DNA from: Flavobacterium sp. 90
GTDB lineage: Bacteria; Bacteroidota; Bacteroidia; Flavobacteriales; Flavobacteriaceae
Direction: 5' to 3'
Assembly: GCF_004339525.1 (NCBI RefSeq)
Contig: NZ_SMGE01000001.1
Location: forward strand, 2,418,001-2,482,000
DNA length: 64,000 bases
In this document: positions 34,103-41,950 of the stretch, one piece after another
Layout: each line of letters opens with the position of its first letter
Position numbering within the stretch: the first letter of the stretch is position 1
Program-made: the position numbers and the translations under genes
Notes under the pieces: model-generated
The model's database searches: none
What the model saw: the letters and a program-made list of their open reading frames with translations, nothing else
What the model was told of the DNA's origin: nothing

Positions 34103-34139
34103 CACCTTTGTCAAAGTTTTAAACTTTAACAAAGGTGTT
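34103..34139. terminator. Hairpin CCTTTGTCAAAGTTT, terminator of the 34.2-36.2 kb operon
   Basis: CACCTTTGTCAAAGTTT and TAAACTTTAACAAAGGTG form a long stem with one mismatch, downstream of the minus-strand operon. Nearly the same palindrome recurs at 47963-47993. Confidence 0.7.
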
Positions 34140-34214
34140 TTTACGCAATATTTTGTCCTTTTTTATGAAGGAAAGATGTAAATATCTAATTAAAAAAAAA
34201 TGATTTAAAGACAG

Positions 34215-34907
34215 TTATTTTTTAAAATGAAATATGTTATAACTTACACCAAACGATATAGTGCTGGCTTTGCCTTCAAGGGTTGGTCCGGTATAATTAT
34301 TCGATTCGTCGTAACTATGTACCTGAACATCTTTTAATACATTAGCCATACTCAAACTATATCTTAGGTCAAATCTAAAATTATTGTATCCACCGGTTAA
34401 ACCAAATCCAAAACCGTAATTATACTTCGCCGAATTTGTTAAATCAGATTCATTAAGCAAGTAAGGTAAGTATAGTTGGTCATTAACATCTGTACCTTTA
34501 TAAGGTGCAAGAGGATCTACAACGGCTAGAAATGCACCAACTTGAGGTCCTAAAAAGAATTCGTCTTCTTCAGGTTTTAAAATATAGTAATTAAAGTAAA
34601 AGCCAAGATTAAGTTCAGAGTATTTGTACTTTGATTTTTTTACCTCTTCAAAAGTGTCTTCAACATATTTTACATCTAAAGTATTTTGTTTGTAGGCAAA
34701 TTCTAATTGAAAATTGTAATTTTCATGATAGCCCATAAGACCATTTATTCCAACAAAAAATCCAGGTTTAGATTTCGTAAGTAAATCAGATGATTTTAAA
34801 TTTGTTTGCGAAAAACCTGCTGAAGCATAAAAACCTCTTGGGGCCTGACTATATATAGATAAATTGAAAAGTAATGCGCTAATAAAAAGTAATGTTTGGT
34901 TTTTCAT
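34215..34907 (-). CDS. Outer-membrane beta-barrel (porin family) protein
   Basis: From ATG 34905-34907 it is 230 residues with a signal peptide (KNQTLLFISALLFNLSIYSQ). Alternating hydrophobic strands such as FYASAGFSQTNLK, NFQLEFAYKQNTL and NFRFDLRYSLSMANV, and a terminal Phe-rich strand (TISFGVSYNIFHFKK), indicate an eight-strand barrel like OMP_b-brl. It is the last gene of a three-gene minus-strand cluster of exported proteins. Confidence 0.85.
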   Translation of the reverse strand: MKNQTLLFISALLFNLSIYSQAPRGFYASAGFSQTNLKSSDLLTKSKPGFFVGINGLMGYHENYNFQLEFAYKQNTLDVKYVEDTFEEVKKSKYKYSELNLGFYFNYYILKPEEDEFFLGPQVGAFLAVVDPLAPYKGTDVNDQLYLPYLLNESDLTNSAKYNYGFGFGLTGGYNNFRFDLRYSLSMANVLKDVQVHSYDESNNYTGPTLEGKASTISFGVSYNIFHFKK

Positions 34908-34918
34908 TATTAAGGGTG

Positions 34919-35509
34919 TTATTTGCAATTAATATATTCTGTGTCTGAAAAAAAGGATAAGATTGTTTCATTTCTTTCGTCAGCAATATCATATTTATCA
35001 AGTTTTGTTATTAAATCCGGGCAGTCAGAAAAATGTTTTCTAATCATTCCGGCGATCTGCCCGCGACGTTCTATTTTTTCTTCGGCTTTGCCAGATTTTG
35101 TTATAATTTGTTCTATAACAGTTTCATTGTTATCAATAACATATAATTCATAAAGTGTGCTGGAAGTCGACATAGTTCCTTGTGTTGTCGTTACAGTTAT
35201 GGCCACACCAACAAGTCTTTTGTCTTGTTTTTCTCCAAAAACAAAATAAACTTCTGCTCTTTTCTGCTGGTTTAAATGAAATGATTTTAGCAAGCTTGGA
35301 CCAATTACTGCATAATCAAGATCTTTGAATTTAATGTACTTTTCCCAGCTTTTGCCTACATTCACATAGGATATTCTTTTGTCGATTAGTATAACATCTG
35401 TTAGTTCTCCTCTAATAAAAGTTTTAATTCCTTTGTTGTCAACGATGTATGAGTTTTGTGCAAAAGAACTTGAGAAAGTGAAAAGTAGAATTATTAATAT
35501 TTTTTTCAT
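34919..35509 (-). CDS. Exported protein of unknown function
   Basis: The 196-residue protein has a signal peptide (KKILIILLFTFSSSFAQ) and a mixed alpha/beta body (VILIDKRISYVNVGKSWEKY, RLVGVAITVTTTQGTM). No family is recognised. Only 11 bases separate it from the barrel gene and two bases from the lipoprotein gene, so the three form an operon. Confidence 0.7.
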   Translation of the reverse strand: MKKILIILLFTFSSSFAQNSYIVDNKGIKTFIRGELTDVILIDKRISYVNVGKSWEKYIKFKDLDYAVIGPSLLKSFHLNQQKRAEVYFVFGEKQDKRLVGVAITVTTTQGTMSTSSTLYELYVIDNNETVIEQIITKSGKAEEKIERRGQIAGMIRKHFSDCPDLITKLDKYDIADERNETILSFFSDTEYINCK

Positions 35510-35511
35510 TT

Positions 35512-36234
35512 TTAATTTTCAGTTATTGTTGCCGATGAGTCTAATGTAAAGGGAGATTGCTCGAAAATTACATTACAAAAAGTAGCTGTTAATTTTCCAT
35601 TTAATGAGGATATATAAACCAATCCACTATTGGCATGAGAAAAATTAACATAATTCAAGCTAAGACAAACTTCATCATTTTTCATGAAAGAAGTTGGACA
35701 AGTACTACATATACTATAAATTCCCGGTGTTGGAATTACAGTACTGGCAAACTCTATTTTTAGAGTAGCTTGTAATGAACCTGCTATAATATAAAAATCA
35801 TCATTAACATGGGATGAATATACAGAGTTAAACTTGAGAGGGCCCAGAGATGAATTTGCGAAAACAATCGTGTTTTTATTAGGATTACATGGGATATTTG
35901 GCGCATTAATTTCAACATTGACAATATTTTCGGGACTTTCACAAATTCCTTTTTTTGTTTTTAGTTTATACTCTCCCGCCATAGAAGGTATGACATTACT
36001 AATGATTGGATTTTGTAAATTGGAATGAAAGTTATTAGGACCTGACCAATTATAGCTTACATCTGAAGAGTAAGCAGAAGTGGCATTCAATAATAATGTT
36101 CCTCCCGGGACTAACGGAGAATTACTGGTGGTTAAGTTTGCTGGAAGATAACATGTAACTGCTTCGTTTGTTGAGCAGCTAAATAGGGAAATACTGCAAA
36201 CAATTGGCAATAGAAAAAGTAATGTTTTTTTCAT
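35512..36234 (-). CDS. Lipoprotein with PKD-like domain
   Basis: The 240-residue protein has lipobox LFSC (Cys20). Residues about 38-108 form an Ig/PKD-like domain (GTLLLNATSAYSSDVSYNWS, then NVIPSMAGEYKLKTKKG). The remainder is beta-rich and cysteine-containing (SICSTCPTSF). It heads the operon with the exported protein and the barrel, which suggests a surface-associated function, inferred only. Confidence 0.78.
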   Translation of the reverse strand: MKKTLLFLLPIVCSISLFSCSTNEAVTCYLPANLTTSNSPLVPGGTLLLNATSAYSSDVSYNWSGPNNFHSNLQNPIISNVIPSMAGEYKLKTKKGICESPENIVNVEINAPNIPCNPNKNTIVFANSSLGPLKFNSVYSSHVNDDFYIIAGSLQATLKIEFASTVIPTPGIYSICSTCPTSFMKNDEVCLSLNYVNFSHANSGLVYISSLNGKLTATFCNVIFEQSPFTLDSSATITEN

Positions 36235-36392
36235 AAAATAACATTTGATTTGGTTAAAAAAAATGCTAAAGTATAGTATATTATTAAGGTTTTTACTAAT
36301 TTTTTTAAGTTAAATAAATGATTATTATATTGAATTAAAGCTAATTATCTCATACAGTTCTGTTTGACTAACCAAATGTTTTTTTGCTTTTT

Positions 36393-36400
36393 TATATTTG
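36393..36400 (+). promoter_or_regulatory. Possible -7 element for the 56-residue protein gene
   Basis: TATATTTG matches TAnnTTTG and lies 21 bases before the ATG at 36422. A -33 TTG at the expected distance is not clear. Confidence 0.4.
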
Positions 36401-36421
36401 TAAATTAAAGAATAATCGATC

Positions 36422-36592
36422 ATGGCAAAAGGACCTGAAAAAAACACCAAAAACAAAGCTTTGCATACTAAATTGCTCAATAAGAAAAAGGCTAAAATTC
36501 AAGCCGAAAAAAAAGAACATGCATTGCGATTGAAAGCTTTGGTTGCAAAAATGAATGAGCAAAAGAAGAATGACGCTTCTGATAATATTTAA
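36422..36592 (+). CDS. Basic 56-residue protein
   Basis: The frame ATG 36422 to TAA 36592 encodes 56 residues rich in Lys, Ala and Glu (MAKGPEKNTKNKALHTKLLN, then KKKAKIQAEKKEHALRLKAL). It looks like a single charged helix, possibly nucleic-acid binding. It has a good -7 element and ends 69 bases before the next same-strand gene. Function unknown; I have seen this type of small basic protein in Flavobacteria, but that is recollection only. Confidence 0.6.
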   Translation: MAKGPEKNTKNKALHTKLLNKKKAKIQAEKKEHALRLKALVAKMNEQKKNDASDNI

Positions 36593-36661
36593 ATCAGATT
36601 GTGTTTTTTTTCTGTTTTAATTTAGCTGAAATTTGCAAAACAATCTCAAAACAAAAACAAG

Positions 36662-37204
36662 ATGGAGGAATTTGGTAGAATAATAGTTTCTGAAACGGCA
36701 ATGAATAGTGAAAACCTTCACGATGTGATTCATTCCAATATTTCGGTAATCAATTTAATGCGTGAAGAAGGTGTCGACGACGAATTTATTCACGAAGATG
36801 CTTTGATGAGTTACTATCTTGATTATTACTATTCGCAATATGCCGAAGGAAATTTTGCTCAGTTTGTCTATAAATCTGGTTGGAATAAAGAGTTGAACGA
36901 ACTTATCGAAGAAGGTTTGGCATTGATTGGTGCCGAAAAACATTTGGAATTGTTTCAGCAACAAAGCAAAAAAGTCAAATTGATGAGCAGCGTAAAGCTG
37001 AATAAATTCGTAAGCGGAAAATTAGAAGGCGTAAACCCAACACGTGATTTATTGCAAAACGATACTTTTTTTGAACTTGAAGAAAATCTGGTTACACTAA
37101 ATGCTAATTTCTTGAAAAATCACCCTGATTTCGAAGTGCTTTCTGTAGACGATATGTTTGCTACTTTGGAGGAATATGTGGGGCATGAGATAAAGAGAGG
37201 TTAG
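36662..37204 (+). CDS. Unknown protein, possibly DMP19 (DUF4375)-like
   Basis: The 180-residue acidic, helical protein contains MSYYLDYYYSQYAEGNFAQF near residue 40, resembling the YYxxQ-xNGGFxQF core of DMP19-type proteins. A family call is uncertain. It follows the 56-residue gene with a 69-base gap and could share its transcript. Confidence 0.7.
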   Translation: MEEFGRIIVSETAMNSENLHDVIHSNISVINLMREEGVDDEFIHEDALMSYYLDYYYSQYAEGNFAQFVYKSGWNKELNELIEEGLALIGAEKHLELFQQQSKKVKLMSSVKLNKFVSGKLEGVNPTRDLLQNDTFFELEENLVTLNANFLKNHPDFEVLSVDDMFATLEEYVGHEIKRG

Positions 37205-37768
37205 TTTTTTTAAAGGTTCAAAGGTTTAGAGGGACATAGGTTCAAAGGTTTTTTACCGCAAAGATTCGCTAAGATTTTAATCGCAATTTTATTTGACGCA
37301 AAGCTTTGCGAACTTTTTTTATTGTCTTTCAAAAAACTATAACAAAAAACTTTGCGCACTTTGCGGTAAAATGGCAAAGTATATTCAAGAGTCACATAGG
37401 TTCAAAGGTTTTTTTACCGCAAAGTCCGCAAAGGTTTTTCGCAAAGATTCGCAAAGGTTTTTTAGAAAGAAGCTTCGGCTCGATTTATATTGTAGGAATG
37501 GATTTTAATCCATTCTAAGGTTTTTGCAAAGATTTTGTTTCACGCAGATTTTGAAAAAAATTAAGCAGATTTAAAAAATCATTTTAATCATTATAATCTG
37601 TGGCTTTAAAATAAGCTTTGCGACTTCGTGTCTTTGCGAGACTTCGACTTCGCTCAGCCAGACAGTTTTGTTAAAACCTTAGCGAATCTTTGTGAAATCA
37701 TCGTGTAGGTTTCTGAAATAACTTCATTAATTTAGCCTTTAATGATTTAGCGGTTTAAAAAATCAAAA
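37205..37768. repeat. Repeat-filled intergenic region (ACCGCAAAG, CTGAGCGAAGTCGAAG and others)
   Basis: This 564-base gap contains no gene. It has an inverted pair TTTTACCGCAAAGATTCGC (37251-37269) and GCGCACTTTGCGGTAAAA (37354-37371). A further ACCGCAAAGTCCGCAAAGG unit follows at about 37416. A GAATGGATTTTAATCCATTC palindrome lies at 37496-37515, a GCAGATT/AATCTG element at about 37553-37605, a CTTTGCGAC...TTTGCGAG arm at about 37616-37640, and CTTCGACTTCGCTCAG at 37642-37657. Short frames here run through repeats only. Confidence 0.75.
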
Positions 37769-39313
37769 ATGAGATATAGATACTTCCCGATATTGTTTCT
37801 TCTTTTTCTTCAATTAGGATTTTCTCAAAATAAAATACATCTGTTTTCAGAAATCAATTATAATTCTATTCCTTCGGTATCATTAAGCGATTACAAATCA
37901 GTTCAGGAACGTGATAAAAGATTTCAGAATCCTAATATTGCTCTTGGAATTGGTATTTCGGGCGGAGGTTCGCGAGCGCAGTTTTTTAGTATGGGCGTTC
38001 TTTTAGGATTAGAAGAAATCAAGGAAAGTGACGGTCAGCGAAATTTTCTGAACGAGATCGACTATTATTCGGCGGTTTCAGGTGGATGTTTTTCGGCGGG
38101 ATATTATTTGACTATTCTAAAAAATAAATTGTTTTATGACAATTGTACTTTCAATGAATTCTACTTTTCTAAAGCAGATGCGTATAAAGATTACGTAGAT
38201 AAATCGGCTAATATTTTATCACTTCTAAACAATAGCCGAAACGAAAAAGGCGATAAAATATCGATGACGCAACGAATTGATTCAGATATTTTGCAATACG
38301 ATGCGAGCGATCCAAATAATACCAACAAGTTTGGAACTCAAATGTTATTGTCGGATTTCTTTGTTTCAAAAGACAGCAAGCAAATTCCTTCTTTACCTAT
38401 GTTTGTAGCAAATGGAACTGCTTTTAATAATGGCGAACGTATTCCGTTTATGCCACATATTATTCGAGGACTAAATCTGAATTCGTCTTTGGCGCCCAAT
38501 AAGGCAGATATTGCATTAAATGAAAATAAGATAAATGACGGATATAATTTTCCGGTTACATATGCTATTACAGCAAGTTCCGCCTTTCCGGGAGTTCTTC
38601 CAAAAGTGAAATTCGGAGTAAAAAATAAAGACAAAATATTATGTATTGTCGATGGTGGAGCCTCAGACAATACGGGTTATAAAACCTTAGTCGAATTACT
38701 TCATAATGATACCAAAGTTGATGACAAGAATAAAAAAGCAGTTTTTATTGATTGTTTGGGACCAGGAAAAAAAGAACCTTATGTAAACGATGCCAAAATC
38801 AGGCTGATTTCGTTGTTTGAAACCGCATCTTTATATACGGTTCAAACGCGATATATGACTTTTGATAAAGATGTCGAAAATACTTTTGAGCGTTATAAAA
38901 TACCTGTTACAAATTATCAAATTATTGGTTTTACTACGATTCGGGATCATTTATTAAAATTAGATAAAGATCAGTCTTATGAAGATTTAGTAATCGAACT
39001 AAAAAATACCAATGACGACTCGAGCAGTTGGTCAAAATTATATGCTAATTTCAAGCAAGAACTGCTGGGTAAATTTGGCGAAGACGCCTTTAAAAAAGAT
39101 AAAGACGGCGAAGTAATCGTTGCCACATTAGATAAAGAAAAATTTAGTGAATTGTCACCAAGACAAATTTTACTTTTATATGAATATGCATCTCATGTCG
39201 AAACCAAATTAAGAATTACGCCCGAAGAAAGAGAAATGTTATTGCTTTCCGGACGTTTTGCAACATATTTAAAAACCGCAGAATTAAGAGAATTATTGGT
39301 TGAGCATAAATAA
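37769..39313 (+). CDS. Secreted patatin-like phospholipase
   Basis: The 514-residue protein has a signal peptide (FPILFLLFLQLGFSQ). The oxyanion glycine loop is GISGGGSRAQ (62-71), the nucleophile Ser104 is in SAVSGGCFSAG (Ala instead of Gly at the first position of the GxSxG motif), and the catalytic Asp is in VDGGASDNTG. These form the patatin Ser-Asp dyad, so it should hydrolyse acyl esters of lipids. It has no C-terminal barrel, unlike many patatins of Bacteroidota. It stands alone between two repeat-rich gaps. Confidence 0.9.
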   Translation: MRYRYFPILFLLFLQLGFSQNKIHLFSEINYNSIPSVSLSDYKSVQERDKRFQNPNIALGIGISGGGSRAQFFSMGVLLGLEEIKESDGQRNFLNEIDYYSAVSGGCFSAGYYLTILKNKLFYDNCTFNEFYFSKADAYKDYVDKSANILSLLNNSRNEKGDKISMTQRIDSDILQYDASDPNNTNKFGTQMLLSDFFVSKDSKQIPSLPMFVANGTAFNNGERIPFMPHIIRGLNLNSSLAPNKADIALNENKINDGYNFPVTYAITASSAFPGVLPKVKFGVKNKDKILCIVDGGASDNTGYKTLVELLHNDTKVDDKNKKAVFIDCLGPGKKEPYVNDAKIRLISLFETASLYTVQTRYMTFDKDVENTFERYKIPVTNYQIIGFTTIRDHLLKLDKDQSYEDLVIELKNTNDDSSSWSKLYANFKQELLGKFGEDAFKKDKDGEVIVATLDKEKFSELSPRQILLLYEYASHVETKLRITPEEREMLLLSGRFATYLKTAELRELLVEHK

Positions 39314-39353
39314 ACCTTTGCTAAATGACTTTTTTGTGGAATATCTTTGTCTT

Positions 39354-39458
39354 CAACGGATTAAAATCCGTTGCTACAAAATGAATCGTCCCTCTGGAAC
39401 TTTGTCAAAAAGAGCCGTTGGTTCGGTTTATATTTTAGGGATGGATTTTAATCTGTCC
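39354..39458. repeat. Two GGATTTTAATCC-type palindromes
   Basis: CAACGGATTAAAATCCGTTG at 39354-39373 and GGATGGATTTTAATCTGTCC at 39439-39458 lie in inverted relation about 65 bases apart. TTCGGTTTATATTTTAGGG precedes the second, matching the lead-in seen at 6960 and 37475. No gene is seen in the patatin-serS gap. Confidence 0.65.
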
Positions 39459-39593
39459 AACGTTATGTGAATTTCCATAAAGCTTTGTAGAATTTTTTGC
39501 GTATCTCTGTGTAATCTTCGCGCATCTTCATAGAATAATCTTCAAAATCGTTTTTCCTCATAAACTTTGGGTTATTCTTATGAAACATTTCCT

Positions 39594-39601
39594 TAAATTT
39601 G
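39594..39601 (+). promoter_or_regulatory. Possible -7 element of serS
   Basis: TAAATTTG matches TAnnTTTG, about 42 bases before the chosen serS ATG. A TTTG at 39566-39569 is present but further away than the usual -33 spacing. Confidence 0.35.
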
Positions 39602-39643
39602 CTTCCTTTATATAAAAAATACAATAGTTATAAAAATCAAGCT

Positions 39644-40915
39644 ATGTTACAAATCGCATTTATTAGAGAGAATCAGGAGAAAGTAATCAAGGCTTTAGCA
39701 AAACGAAATATCGATGCTAAAAGCGTTGTTGAAGAAGTGGTGCAACTAGACGAAAACCGTCGTGCAACTCAAGTTGAATTAGATAACACTTTAGCCGAAT
39801 CTAATAAATTGTCCAAAGATATAGGCGAATTAATGAAAGCGGGTGAGAAATCTAAAGCCGCAATCTTAAAAGAAAAAACCGTTTCATTAAAAGAAAAAAG
39901 TAAAGAATTGGGCGAAAAAGCAGAAGCTTTGGCTGTCGAATTAACCAATAAATTATACACGTTACCAAATCTTCCGGCAGATATTGTTCCTGAAGGAAAA
40001 ACTCCAGATGACAATTTGAATGTTTTCGAAGAAGGAGATATTCCGGTTTTGCATGCAGACGCACAGCCGCACTGGGAATTGGTAAAGAAATATGATATCA
40101 TCGATTTTGAATTGGGTGTAAAAATTACAGGCGCAGGATTTCCGGTTTATAAAGGAAAAGGAGCTCGTTTGCAACGTGCCTTAATCAATTACTTTTTAGA
40201 TAAAAATACTGCTGCAGGATATAATGAAGTACAGGTTCCGCATTTGGTAAACGAGGCTTCAGGATACGGAACAGGACAATTGCCGGACAAAGAAGGACAA
40301 ATGTATCACTCAACAATTGATGATTTATATTTGATTCCAACGGCTGAAGTTCCTGTTACGAATTTATTCCGCGATGTTATTTTAAACGAAAGCGAATTGC
40401 CGGTTTTACATACCGCTTATACGCCATGTTTCCGTCGTGAAGCTGGTTCTTACGGAGCGCACGTTCGTGGATTAAACCGTTTGCACCAATTTGACAAAGT
40501 AGAAATCGTACGTGTTGAACATCCTGATAAGTCTTATGAAGCGCTTGACGGAATGGTAGAACATGTAAAAGATATTTTGAAAGAATTGAAATTGCCATAC
40601 AGAGTTTTACGTTTATGTGGTGGCGATATGGGATTCACATCGGCTTTGACGTATGATTTTGAAGTGTTTTCTACAGCGCAGGATCGTTGGTTAGAGATTA
40701 GTTCAGTTTCTAACTTTGAAACTTTTCAGGCAAATCGCTTGAAATTGCGTTTCAAAGATAAAGACGGAAAAAACCAATTGGCACACACACTTAACGGAAG
40801 TTCATTGGCTTTGCCAAGAGTTTTGGCAGGAATATTAGAAAACTACCAAACTCCGGAGGGAATTGTAATTCCAGAAGTTTTACGCCCTTACTGTGGATTT
40901 GATATTATAAATTAG
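39644..40915 (+). CDS. serS: Serine--tRNA ligase
   Basis: From ATG 39644-39646 it is 423 residues, the normal SerRS length; a frame start at 39599 would lie upstream of the likely transcription start. The N-terminal tRNA-binding coiled coil (LQIAFIRENQEKVIKALAKR to about residue 110) precedes a class II catalytic core. Motif 2 is HTAYTPCFRREAGSYGAHVR and motif 3 is NGSSLALPRVLAGILENYQ. It charges tRNA-Ser and tRNA-Sec. Confidence 0.97.
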   Translation: MLQIAFIRENQEKVIKALAKRNIDAKSVVEEVVQLDENRRATQVELDNTLAESNKLSKDIGELMKAGEKSKAAILKEKTVSLKEKSKELGEKAEALAVELTNKLYTLPNLPADIVPEGKTPDDNLNVFEEGDIPVLHADAQPHWELVKKYDIIDFELGVKITGAGFPVYKGKGARLQRALINYFLDKNTAAGYNEVQVPHLVNEASGYGTGQLPDKEGQMYHSTIDDLYLIPTAEVPVTNLFRDVILNESELPVLHTAYTPCFRREAGSYGAHVRGLNRLHQFDKVEIVRVEHPDKSYEALDGMVEHVKDILKELKLPYRVLRLCGGDMGFTSALTYDFEVFSTAQDRWLEISSVSNFETFQANRLKLRFKDKDGKNQLAHTLNGSSLALPRVLAGILENYQTPEGIVIPEVLRPYCGFDIIN

Positions 40916-40943
40916 ATTAACTTTTATAGTTCTTAGAATAACA

Positions 40944-40970
40944 CCTAACAGGTTTTTAAAACCTGTTAGG
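40944..40970. terminator. Terminator hairpin after serS, CCTAACAGGTTTT repeat family
   Basis: CCTAACAGGTTTT and AAAACCTGTTAGG form a perfect stem followed by TTTC. It is related to the hairpins at 13891 and 47911. Confidence 0.75.
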
Positions 40971-41012
40971 TTTCTTAATTTTAACTAAGAACTTCACCAA
41001 AAAATAAGCAAG

Positions 41013-41837
41013 ATGAACGGAATTTTAAACTGGAATGTAGATCCCGTTATTGTGATGATAACAGATAGTTTTCCTTTAAAATATTATGGAGCTCTTTTTG
41101 CTTGCGGGCTTTTACTCGGGTATTACATCGTAAGAAATATTTATAAAAAAGAAAATCTTTCGATAGACAATCTGGATAGTTTGCTCGTATATGTAATAGT
41201 TGGAACAATTTTAGGAGCACGATTAGGACATTGTTTTTTTTATGAACCGTCCTATTTTTTGCAACATCCAATAGAGATTCTTTTACCGATTCAGAAGATA
41301 GGCGGAGTTTATAAATTTGTTGGTTATCAAGGTTTAGCAAGTCACGGAGGATCAATTGGAGTTTTGATTGCGATGGTTTTATATTGTCGCAAATACAAAG
41401 TTAAGTTCTTATGGCTTTTAGATAAAATGGCTATTGGAGTTCCTGTTACAGGAGCTTTTATCAGATTTGGGAATTTTATGAATTCTGAAATCTACGGAAA
41501 ACCAACTAACGGAAATTGGGGAGTTGTTTTCGAGAGAGACGACATGATTCCAAGGCATCCAACACAATTGTATGAAGCATTTGCTTATTTGTTGATTTTT
41601 GTGATTTTATATTGGATGTATAAATCGGATAAAATCAGAAAAACCGACGGAATAATTTTTGGATATTTCCTTACGTTATTGTTTTTAGCCAGATTTATAA
41701 TTGAATATTTCAAAGAAAATCAAGAAGCTTGGGAAAACAGTATGCCAATTAATATGGGGCAATTATTAAGTATTCCATTTATTTTAATTGGTTTAGCTTT
41801 GATAGTTTGGAAATCGAAGAAGCAAGTTGTAATTTAG
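41013..41837 (+). CDS. lgt: Prolipoprotein diacylglyceryl transferase
   Basis: The 274-residue inner-membrane enzyme transfers diacylglycerol from phosphatidylglycerol to the lipobox cysteine. Conserved blocks are intact: GARLGHCFFYEP, LASHGGSIG, RFGNFMNSEIYGKPT (catalytic Arg/Glu region) and RHPTQLYEAF. Seven membrane helices are evident. It serves the several lipoproteins in this window. It follows serS after a terminator, so it has its own promoter. Confidence 0.96.
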   Translation: MNGILNWNVDPVIVMITDSFPLKYYGALFACGLLLGYYIVRNIYKKENLSIDNLDSLLVYVIVGTILGARLGHCFFYEPSYFLQHPIEILLPIQKIGGVYKFVGYQGLASHGGSIGVLIAMVLYCRKYKVKFLWLLDKMAIGVPVTGAFIRFGNFMNSEIYGKPTNGNWGVVFERDDMIPRHPTQLYEAFAYLLIFVILYWMYKSDKIRKTDGIIFGYFLTLLFLARFIIEYFKENQEAWENSMPINMGQLLSIPFILIGLALIVWKSKKQVVI

Positions 41838-41950
41838 TTTACAGTGTGGGAAATAAGTTTACAGTCGCGGTTTTCACTTTACAGTTTGAATTGCGATAAA
41901 AACTGACTACTGAGACTGAAACTGAGACTGAATACTGAAAAAACTGAATT

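Noticed and set aside
37293..37518. Two overlapping plus-strand open frames of about 70 codons
   Set aside because: They consist entirely of ACCGCAAAG and GCAAAG repeats and translate to low-quality sequence.
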